Shown here: positions 55,210 through 61,724 of the stretch, in pieces
Layout of the letters: every line of letters begins with the position of its first letter
Position numbering within the stretch: the first letter of the stretch is position 1
Assembly: GCA_016873295.1 (NCBI GenBank)
Contig: VGXM01000007.1
Span: 37,563 to 101,562, forward strand
Length of the DNA stretch: 64,000 bases
Origin: Phycisphaerae bacterium
GTDB taxonomy: Bacteria; Planctomycetota; Phycisphaerae; Phycisphaerales; UBA1924
Direction: 5' to 3'
Program-made: the position numbers and the translations under genes
Notes under the pieces: generated by a model
The model's input: the letters and a program-made list of their open reading frames with translations, nothing else
Database searches by the model: none
Told to the model about the DNA's origin: nothing

Positions 55210-55215
55210 TACGAT
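55210..55215 (+). promoter_or_regulatory. -10 box TACGAT for uvrB
   Basis: TACGAT, then 6 nt (CGGGCC) and the uvrB ATG at 55222. No Shine-Dalgarno sequence and no LexA-like palindrome could be seen nearby. Confidence 0.45.
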
Positions 55216-55221
55216 CGGGCC

Positions 55222-57393
55222 ATGCCCGTGCCAGGCCGGCCCTTCCAGGTCGTCTCCGAGTTCTCTCCCACGGGCGACCAGCCCGGGGCGATCGAGAAGC
55301 TCGCCGCCGAGCTGGGCGGGGGCGCTCCGCACGCCTGCCTCCTGGGCGCGACCGGCACGGGCAAGACGTTCACGATGGCGCACGTGATCGCGCGCCTGGG
55401 CAAGCCCGCGCTCATCGTCAGCCACAACAAGACGCTCGCCGCCCAGCTCTACGAGGAGCTGCGCGAGTTCTTCCCGCACAACAGCGTCAACTACTTCGTG
55501 AGCTACTACGACTACTACCAGCCCGAGGCCTACATCCCCGCCCGCGACATCTACATCGAGAAGGACTCCAGCCGCAACGACGAGCTCGACCAGCTCCGCC
55601 TGGCCGCCACGAGCAACATCCTGAGCCGGCGCGACACCATCGTCGTCGCCAGCGTGTCGTGCATCTTCGGGCTGGGCTCGCCCCAGGCCTACGGCGAGCG
55701 GGTCCTGACCCTCACCGAGGGCAGCCCCGTCGACCGGCGCCAGCTGCTGCTGGCCCTCAACGCCATGCAGTACACGCGGGCCGAGATGGACTTCAAGCGC
55801 GGCACCTACCGCGTGCGGGGCGACGCCCTGGAGGTCTGGCCCGCGTACGAGAAGTTCGCCGTGCGCGTCGAGCTCTGCGCCGACCGCGTCGAGCGCCTGG
55901 AGCTCATCAACCCGACCAGCGCCGAGGTGCTCGCGCGCGAGACCCGGTTCTTCCTCTTCCCCGCCGTCCACTACGTCATGCCCGACACCGAGCTCTCCGC
56001 GATCACGGCTCGGATCCGCGGCGACCTCGGCGAGCGCGTGACGCAGCTCCGGCACGAGGGCAAGCTCCTCGAGGCCCAGCGCCTGCTGGCCCGCACCCGC
56101 TACGACCTGGAGATGATCGAGGAGGTGGGATACTGCTCGGGCGTCGAGAACTACTCGCGCTACTTCGACGGGCGGGCCCCGGGCGAGCGCCCCTACTGCC
56201 TCCTCGACTACTTCGACCACGCGCCCCCCGCCCCGGGGCGGGGCCTCTCAGGGCCCGGCGAGAAGCGCCGCAACGACCGCGACTGGCTCCTCATCATCGA
56301 CGAGTCCCACGTCACGGTGCCCCAGGTCCGCGCCATGTACAACGGCGATCGCCAGCGCAAGCAGGTGCTGGTCGAGCACGGGTTCCGCCTTCCCGCCGCC
56401 CTCGACAACCGGCCCCTCCGCTTCGAGGAGTTCGAGTCGATGGTCCCGCAGGTGCTCTTCGTGTCCGCGACACCCGGGCCCTACGAGCTGGAGAAGGTGG
56501 GGGGCGACGTGGCCGAGCAGGTCATCCGCCCGACGGGGCTGATCGACCCCGACATCGTCGTGCGCACGACGTCGGGGCAGGTGCCCGACCTGGTGAAGGA
56601 GGCCCGGGACCGGGCCCGGCGCTCCGAGCGCGTGCTCGTCACCGCGCTGACCAAGCGGCTGTGCGAGGACCTGGCCTCGTACCTGGCCGACCAGGGCCTG
56701 CGGGTCCGGTATCTGCACAGCGAGATCCAGACCCTCGAGCGCGTGCAGATCCTCACCGATCTGCGCACGGGGGAGTTCGACGTGCTGGTGGGGGTGAACC
56801 TCCTGCGCGAGGGGCTCGACCTGCCCGAGGTTTCGCTGGTGTGCATCCTGGACGCCGACAAGGAGGGGTTCCTGCGCTCGCCGTCGAGCCTGATCCAGCA
56901 GATGGGTCGGGCGGCCCGCAACGTGAACGCCACGGTGATCATGTACGCGGACAGGGTGACGCCGGCGATGCAGGCGGCCATGGAGGAGACCGAGCGCCGC
57001 CGCGCCAAGCAACTGGCGTACAACACACGCCACGGCATCACGCCCCAGACGATCCGCAAGGCCATCCGGCGCGGGCTGGACATCGAGCTCAAGGCCAAGC
57101 GCAAGGCCCGCGAGGCGATCGGGGGGCGCGAGGAGGAGTTCGACCTGGCGGAGCTGGCCCGCTCGGTCGAGGGCGAGATGATGGAGGCCGCCGAGAAGCT
57201 GGAGTTCGAGAAGGCCGCCGCCCTCCGCGACCAGGCCCAGAAGCTGCGGAAGATGATCGACGAGAACGAGCGCATGGGCCTGCCCGCGGGGAAGGCCCGG
57301 CGCAGCCAGATCGAGGGTCGCAAGGGGCGGGGCGCGTCCCCCAAGCCCGGCATGCCCGGCACGCGGGCCCCCCGCAAGGGGCGGGCCCGGTAG
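55222..57393 (+). CDS. uvrB: Excinuclease ABC subunit B
   Basis: UvrB (723 aa) receives damaged DNA from UvrA and verifies the lesion for UvrC incision. Walker A is GATGTGKTFTM (about residues 42-52), and the damage-probing beta-hairpin is in YFVSYYDYYQPEAYIP (about 93-108). Helicase motifs follow (LLIIDESHVTVPQVRAMY, VLFVSATPGPYE, LVTALTKRLCEDLA, VGVNLLREGLDLPEV, QQMGRAARNVN). A UVR motif lies near 650-680 (EKLEFEKAAALRDQAQKLRK). A basic tail (~35 aa) extends beyond the usual end. The start MPVPGRPFQVVSEFSPTGDQ is typical. uvrA lies 4.3 kb downstream on the same strand. The gene is flanked on both sides by related inverted-repeat elements. Confidence 0.97.
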   Translation: MPVPGRPFQVVSEFSPTGDQPGAIEKLAAELGGGAPHACLLGATGTGKTFTMAHVIARLGKPALIVSHNKTLAAQLYEELREFFPHNSVNYFVSYYDYYQPEAYIPARDIYIEKDSSRNDELDQLRLAATSNILSRRDTIVVASVSCIFGLGSPQAYGERVLTLTEGSPVDRRQLLLALNAMQYTRAEMDFKRGTYRVRGDALEVWPAYEKFAVRVELCADRVERLELINPTSAEVLARETRFFLFPAVHYVMPDTELSAITARIRGDLGERVTQLRHEGKLLEAQRLLARTRYDLEMIEEVGYCSGVENYSRYFDGRAPGERPYCLLDYFDHAPPAPGRGLSGPGEKRRNDRDWLLIIDESHVTVPQVRAMYNGDRQRKQVLVEHGFRLPAALDNRPLRFEEFESMVPQVLFVSATPGPYELEKVGGDVAEQVIRPTGLIDPDIVVRTTSGQVPDLVKEARDRARRSERVLVTALTKRLCEDLASYLADQGLRVRYLHSEIQTLERVQILTDLRTGEFDVLVGVNLLREGLDLPEVSLVCILDADKEGFLRSPSSLIQQMGRAARNVNATVIMYADRVTPAMQAAMEETERRRAKQLAYNTRHGITPQTIRKAIRRGLDIELKAKRKAREAIGGREEEFDLAELARSVEGEMMEAAEKLEFEKAAALRDQAQKLRKMIDENERMGLPAGKARRSQIEGRKGRGASPKPGMPGTRAPRKGRAR

Positions 57394-57397
57394 GTGA

Positions 57398-57676
57398 ACG
57401 CGGAGGGCGCCGAGGTCGCGGAGAGACCGGGAGAAGTGGGCTGCCGGATTGAGGTCCGGTCACCCACCACGCCGAGCCTGAGGAGGCCCGGCGACGGAGG
57501 CTCGGATCGGAGCCTGACGACGCGGGCCTTCGCTGGGAGACCCGCTCACGCTCGGCGTGGGGTTGGGGGGATTCACTGGTGCACGAGGGGCTCAGTACCG
57601 CCCGCCCGCGATGCCGGGCGGGTCCGAACCCACCTCTTGCCTCCGCGTTCCTGCGCGACCTCGGCGCCCTCCGCGT
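57398..57676. repeat. 279-bp structured inverted-repeat element; candidate ncRNA or MITE
   Basis: A 23-bp arm at 57398-57420 (starting ACGCGGAGGGCGC) is the exact reverse complement of 57654-57676. Nested stems follow. GTGGG-ctg-CCGGA pairs with TCCGG-tca-CCCAC (57436-57467). CCACGCCGAGC (57467-57477) pairs perfectly with 57550-57560 and encloses AGGCTC/GAGCCT (57498-57515) and GCGGG/CCCGC (57522-57545). CCCGCCCG/CGGGCGGG is at 57601-57622. No reading frame in it looks like protein. It fills the gap between uvrB and the glycosyltransferase gene. Either a miniature transposable element or a structured RNA. Confidence 0.75.
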
Positions 57677-57693
57677 CCGCCTCTCCTTCCTGC

Positions 57694-57699
57694 GATAAT
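57694..57699 (+). promoter_or_regulatory. -10 box GATAAT for the glycosyltransferase gene
   Basis: GATAAT is followed by 7 nt and GTG 57707, without a Shine-Dalgarno sequence. It lies 17 bp beyond the right arm of the structured element. Confidence 0.5.
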
Positions 57700-57706
57700 C
57701 CCCGGC

Positions 57707-58915
57707 GTGAACCTCGCCGTGTCGGACAACCTGGCCTCGATCCGCCCGGAGACCCTGCCGGGGCTGCATCGCACGCGTCGGCTGCGCCTGCTGTGCCTGA
57801 CGATGAAGTTCACGGGGCTGCGGAGTTTCGCGCTGGAGATGCGGTCCTACCTCGACCGCCGCGCCGACGTCGACGCGGTGCACGTCACGTACTTCCCGCC
57901 GCTGTGGGTCAAGGCCCTGTGCGCTCACGTGCCGTTCTTCGAGGAATGGGACTACGCCGTGGTGCGCACAGTGCACTCGTGGCGTCTGCACCTGTCGTCG
58001 TGGCTGCGGGCGGGCGGGCCGCTCGACCTTCGGCGTTTCGACGCCGCGGTGTGCACGAGCCAGTTCGTGGGCCTGGCCCCGGCCGACCTCCGGGCCTCCA
58101 GCGGGTGCCGGGTCGTGCTCTTTGGCGACTCGACGACGCGCAACAACGCCCGCGACCTGGGCTTCGACGACGCGGTGCACCGGGCCCTGGCCCGCGTCGA
58201 GCACCGCCTCTTCGACCGCGCCGACCTGATCGCGATGACGAGCGACTGGGCCCGCCGATCCGTCCTCGACGACTACGCCCAGCCCGGGCACAAGGCCCTG
58301 CTCGTGCCGCCCACCGCCGGGCACGTGTCGCACCGCTCGCCCCGCGACCGCTCGGGCCCCGTCCGCGTCGTGTTCATCGGCAACAGCTTCGTGCGCAAGG
58401 GCGGCGATCGGCTCCTCCGCTGGCACCAGGAGCGGTGGCAGGACCGGGTCGAGCTGCACGTGTGCTCGAGCGAGGCGGTCGCCGATCCGTCCTGCCGCAA
58501 CGTGGTCTGGCACGGGCGGGTCGACCGCGACCGCCTGCTCGGCGACCTGCTCCCGACGATGGACCTCTTCGTGATGCCGACGACGTCGGACCAATCCTGC
58601 TGGCCCGCCGTGGAGGCCCAGATGGCCGGCGTGGTGCCGATCGTGACCCGCATCGGGGGCATCCCGGAGCTGGTGGAGCCCGGCGTCACGGGTCTGCTCG
58701 TGGGCAAGGGCGACGAGGCGGGCTTTGTCGCCGCGGTCGAGTCGCTGCTGAACGACCCCGACAGGCTCGACGCCATGTCGCAGGCCGCCCAGGTCCGCGC
58801 CCCGGCCCGGTTCGGGCGCGACATCGTTTTGGGGCGGCTGGTGGACCGGATCCGCGAGGCGGCGGGGCTACCCTCGGACCCGGCGACCGCCCCGGCTATC
58901 GTTGAGGCGCGGTGA
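57707..58915 (+). CDS. Family 1-type glycosyltransferase (GT-B)
   Basis: 402 residues from GTG 57707, chosen because the GATAAT box lies 7 nt upstream and the protein-like text begins there. It has a GT-B layout. The N-terminal half ends with a short linker (HKALLVPPTAGHVSH). The C-terminal domain has VVFIGNSFVRKGGDRLLRWH and the sugar-nucleotide site DLFVMPTTSDQSCWPAVEAQ, then GVVPIVTRIGGIPELVEPGVTG, typical of GT4. Conserved Glu in the E-A-Q motif replaces the usual E-x7-E spacing partly. Acceptor and sugar are unknown. The stop overlaps the next start by GTGA (58912-58915). Confidence 0.85.
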   Translation: MNLAVSDNLASIRPETLPGLHRTRRLRLLCLTMKFTGLRSFALEMRSYLDRRADVDAVHVTYFPPLWVKALCAHVPFFEEWDYAVVRTVHSWRLHLSSWLRAGGPLDLRRFDAAVCTSQFVGLAPADLRASSGCRVVLFGDSTTRNNARDLGFDDAVHRALARVEHRLFDRADLIAMTSDWARRSVLDDYAQPGHKALLVPPTAGHVSHRSPRDRSGPVRVVFIGNSFVRKGGDRLLRWHQERWQDRVELHVCSSEAVADPSCRNVVWHGRVDRDRLLGDLLPTMDLFVMPTTSDQSCWPAVEAQMAGVVPIVTRIGGIPELVEPGVTGLLVGKGDEAGFVAAVESLLNDPDRLDAMSQAAQVRAPARFGRDIVLGRLVDRIREAAGLPSDPATAPAIVEAR

Positions 58916-59118
58916 ACTCGCCGCGGGAACCACGCATGTCGATCCTCAAAGACCCCGGCTTCCGCAGGCGCCTAGGGTACCTTTGCCTTGGGCTGGCGAT
59001 CGGGTTCATTCTGCTGGCGTTCTTCAAGACCAACCGGCCGCGATCGGGCCCGGGCCTCTTCTCGCCCCCGCCGCAGGCCAACCCGGTGCAACCCGCGCCC
59101 CAGCCGCCCCCGCCCTGA
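58912..59118 (+). CDS. Small single-pass membrane protein
   Basis: 68 residues from GTG 58912, which overlaps the glycosyltransferase stop; ATG 58936 (MSILKDPGF) is an alternative start. One membrane helix (LGYLCLGLAIGFILLAFF) is followed by a positively charged turn (KTNRPRSGPG) and a Pro-rich tail (SPPPQANPVQPAPQPPPP). No family is recognised. The last codons and stop are part of a 21-bp direct repeat found again at 61663, at the far edge of a probable insertion. The function is unknown, but a role with the upstream glycosyltransferase is possible. Confidence 0.6.
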   Translation: MNSPREPRMSILKDPGFRRRLGYLCLGLAIGFILLAFFKTNRPRSGPGLFSPPPQANPVQPAPQPPPP

Positions 59119-59122
59119 CGCC
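59102..59122 (+). repeat. 21-bp direct repeat, left copy
   Basis: Identical to 61663-61683. The two copies bound a ~2.5-kb segment containing the PEP-CTERM-like and oxidase-like genes. The repeat overlaps the 3' end of the small membrane protein gene. Confidence 0.6.
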
Positions 59123-59163
59123 ACCGGGCCCTGGCCTTCCTCGTTGGAGCTCCCAGACTGCAT

Positions 59164-59200
59164 GCCACGTCGAGGCCAGCGCCGAGATCGACCGCGCCGC
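59164..59200 (+). pseudogene. 37-bp fragment of the copper-radical-oxidase-like gene
   Basis: Matches 60569-60605 (codons for RHVEASAEIYRAAQ) at 36 of 37 positions, then diverges and ends in a stop. It looks like the remnant of a second copy of the oxidase gene left in the spacer. Confidence 0.6.
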
Positions 59201-59372
59201 CCGTCACGCCTGACCACCGCCCGACTCGGCGTGGTCATGCAATGAGCGTCCACTACCCGTACCCCCCCTAACGTACAACAAAGCGCGTGCGAATTGGCGG
59301 ATCCCTGTTGCCAAGCTCGCGTCCATGGTGCACATTATCGGAGACCTGCTCGCCGACCGAAAAAGGAGTCCA

Positions 59373-60194
59373 ATGCGCGTCTTGCCGCGACCACTCCGAA
59401 GCCTGACCTTGGTTCTGTGTCTGCTCGGCGCTCTCAGCCCGATCGCCCGCGCCCAGATCACCTTCTTTGATGGCTTCGAGGGGCCGGAGTTCCACCCGCG
59501 CTGGACCGCCAGCCCGCGCAGCGACTGGACTTACGACTTTGAGGGCCAGCGCCTCAACATCCGCGGGCAGAGCGTGCCGGGGCCGGTCGGGATCACGACG
59601 CCCATCGGACCGTTTGCGGGGAACTTCTCCGTTTCCTGCCTGCTCAGCGTAGGACTTGATCGGACGGGTATGAGGTCATTCCGGATGCGTGTGGACGGAG
59701 AGATTCCCGTTCCGACCGCTCCGTTGGCTGCGATCGGGTACATCGAGTATGGAGGGGGAGGTCCGCTGATTGCCGCCATGCTGCCTCTCGGCCCGCTCAG
59801 TATTCCTGCACCTCAGGAGCCGCTCGGGGGCTATCGCTTGGAGATCCGACGGGACGGGACCAATCTGAAGGTCCTCTTGGGGCAGTCGGTCCTTGGGTTT
59901 CAACCGTTCCCTTCCGTCCCGGTCCGTTCCGTCTCTTTCGAGTTCTTTGACGGCGGTCGGTTCTTGCCGATGTCCATGGACTCAGCGTTGGTTGTCGTGT
60001 CGCCATCAGGCCTTGCAGTCATCATGGGGGCGGCCATTTGTCACTTTCGCAGGAGGACCTCGCATGCCAGGTTCGTGGGAGTCGCAGCTGCCATTCGGGA
60101 GGTTCGCGAACGGGTTTCAGTCGACTTGCGTCATCCATGCGGCTGCGTGGTACAACCCGGAGTTCGGCAACACCGCACGGATCGTCGCGATTGA
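59373..60194 (+). CDS. Secreted protein with degenerate PEP-CTERM-like end
   Basis: 273 residues. ATG 59373 follows AAAGGAG and begins a signal peptide (LTLVLCLLGALSPIARA). The mature domain is strand-rich (FFDGFEGPEFHPRWTASP, then LRIRRDG-like strands), as in the lectin-like domain of the protein at 41122. SPSGLAVIMGAAICHFRRR near residue 225 has the PEP-CTERM layout, but the frame continues ~40 residues beyond the Arg cluster and overlaps the next gene by 131 bp in another frame. Either a frameshift or stop loss has occurred, or the tail is real. Base composition is lower in GC than the neighbours. Confidence 0.6.
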   Translation: MRVLPRPLRSLTLVLCLLGALSPIARAQITFFDGFEGPEFHPRWTASPRSDWTYDFEGQRLNIRGQSVPGPVGITTPIGPFAGNFSVSCLLSVGLDRTGMRSFRMRVDGEIPVPTAPLAAIGYIEYGGGGPLIAAMLPLGPLSIPAPQEPLGGYRLEIRRDGTNLKVLLGQSVLGFQPFPSVPVRSVSFEFFDGGRFLPMSMDSALVVVSPSGLAVIMGAAICHFRRRTSHARFVGVAAAIREVRERVSVDLRHPCGCVVQPGVRQHRTDRRD

Positions 60195-61623
60195 CGGAGG
60201 GCAGAACTTCCCGTTTTCGACGCCTTCCGCGCGCTGCTTCGACCCCCTCATGCCGCCGATTGGGACCGAGGACCCGTACACGAATGCGTACCGCGACATC
60301 CCCAACGACCGCACCAATCTCTTCTGCTCCGGGCACTGCCCGCTGGGCGATGGGTCGCTCTTCTTCGCCAGCGGGCAGTTCTGGGAGCTGGGCAACCCCA
60401 ACTCCATCCAGCCCGCCACGCGCAACTGCGAGATCTTCGGGTTCGTGCAGCCGCAATGGCGCCGCGCCAACCTGCCCACACTCCACGTCGGACGCTGGTA
60501 CCCCACGCTCGTGCGCGACGGCGTCGGCGATGTGCTCATCTTCTCGGGGGAGAAGCAGTACAACCCGCGCCACGTCGAGGCCAGCGCCGAGATCTACCGC
60601 GCCGCGCAGAACATCATCGAGAAGCTCTCGTCCGGGGCCGACATCCTGCTGGTCAATCCCTACGGCTTCTTCTTCCTGCTGCCCGCCGGCCAAGTCTTCT
60701 TCGCGGGCGGCGATCAGAACACCAAGTTCCTGAACACCGTCCGCAACGCCTGGACGAACACGCAACCCAACAGCGTACACCCGGAGCGCAACCACTGCAC
60801 CTCGTGCATGTATGAACCGGGGATGGTCCTGAAGATCGGCGGCTACGCCGACCCGCAGGGCCAGGCCATCAACGCGGTCCGGACGGTGTCGCGCATCGAC
60901 GTGACCTCGCCGTCCGCTTCTTCTTCATGGATCAAGCTCGGCGACCTCATCCGGCGGCGCTGCAACGCGACCTCCGTGACGCTGCCCGAGGGCTCCATCG
61001 CCGTCGTTGCGGGCAACGAGGGCGTCGACTCGACCGGCAAGAACATCAACCCCGTGCTGACTGCCGAGTTCTTCGATCCCTTCGTCGCCCCGGCTCAGTT
61101 CACGACGCACGAGACCCCGCTCTTCGCCGGCGATCCGCGCGGCTACCACTCGGTCGCCCTGCTCGTAAGCGACGGGCGCATCTTCGTGGGCGGGGGAGAC
61201 AGCTTCACCACGCCAAACCAGCGGTACAGGACCTTCCAGATGCTGCGCCCGCCGTACTTCGACGGCAGCCCGAATCGCCCCGTGATCAACTCCGTCTCGG
61301 ACACCCTGTGGTCCCCGCAGTCCTCGCTGTCCGTGTCGATCGGCTTCGGCTGGGAGTCGTCCCCCCCGCCCGCCAACCCCACCTGGGAGGTCGCCCTCCT
61401 GGCGCCGGGCTCGGTCACGCACGGCTTCGACATGAACCAGCGCCGGATTGCGCTCAAGATCGAGTCCGTCACGGGCGACACCATCACCGTCGAACGCCCC
61501 GGCAACGCCAACGAGGTGCCTCCCGGCTGGTACATGCTCTGGCTCATCAACAAGACCAGCCCGCCGACGGGGTCTCGGGGCGTGCCGTCCAAACTGGCGG
61601 CGTGGGTGCGGGTGGCGTGGTGA
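60064..61623 (+). CDS. Galactose/glyoxal-oxidase-like (copper radical oxidase) protein
   Basis: 519 residues. ATG 60064 has AGGAGG 7 nt upstream. A kelch-type propeller (repeats such as LLVSDGRIFVGGGD and FLLPAGQVFFAGGDQ) is followed by a C-terminal early-set domain (DUF1929-like; VALLAPGSVTHGFDMNQRRI). Residues expected for the copper-radical site are present: FCSGHCPLGDGS (cross-linking Cys), GRWYPTLVRDG (Tyr), RGYHSVALL (Tyr-His) and SVTHGF (His). Such enzymes oxidise primary alcohols or aldehydes to give H2O2. No signal peptide is encoded, although relatives are exported; it may depend on the overlapping upstream gene. The assignment is from motif order only. Confidence 0.75.
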   Translation: MPGSWESQLPFGRFANGFQSTCVIHAAAWYNPEFGNTARIVAIDGGQNFPFSTPSARCFDPLMPPIGTEDPYTNAYRDIPNDRTNLFCSGHCPLGDGSLFFASGQFWELGNPNSIQPATRNCEIFGFVQPQWRRANLPTLHVGRWYPTLVRDGVGDVLIFSGEKQYNPRHVEASAEIYRAAQNIIEKLSSGADILLVNPYGFFFLLPAGQVFFAGGDQNTKFLNTVRNAWTNTQPNSVHPERNHCTSCMYEPGMVLKIGGYADPQGQAINAVRTVSRIDVTSPSASSSWIKLGDLIRRRCNATSVTLPEGSIAVVAGNEGVDSTGKNINPVLTAEFFDPFVAPAQFTTHETPLFAGDPRGYHSVALLVSDGRIFVGGGDSFTTPNQRYRTFQMLRPPYFDGSPNRPVINSVSDTLWSPQSSLSVSIGFGWESSPPPANPTWEVALLAPGSVTHGFDMNQRRIALKIESVTGDTITVERPGNANEVPPGWYMLWLINKTSPPTGSRGVPSKLAAWVRVAW

Positions 61624-61662
61624 CGGCGCAACCCGGTCCGCCGCCTCGCTCTACCCGCCCGG

Positions 61663-61683
61663 AGCCGCCCCCGCCCTGACGCC
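61663..61683 (+). repeat. 21-bp direct repeat, right copy
   Basis: Identical to 59102-59122. It lies 40 bp after the oxidase-like stop codon and 41 bp before the uvrA start. Confidence 0.6.
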
Positions 61684-61724
61684 CGCTCCCCCGCTACTAC
61701 CATCGCCGACCACGGAGGGAATCG

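Noticed and set aside
57398..57676. 4.5S SRP RNA, tmRNA or RNase P RNA in the structured element
   Set aside because: The diagnostic conserved stretches of these RNAs (GGAAG/AGCA tip of SRP, tRNA-like TTCGA arm with CCA end of tmRNA, ACAGAA of RNase P) are absent.
58902..59213. Plus-strand ORF containing HVEASAEIDRAA
   Set aside because: The interesting residues come from the 37-bp fragment of the downstream oxidase gene; the rest of the frame is an out-of-frame reading of the small membrane protein gene.
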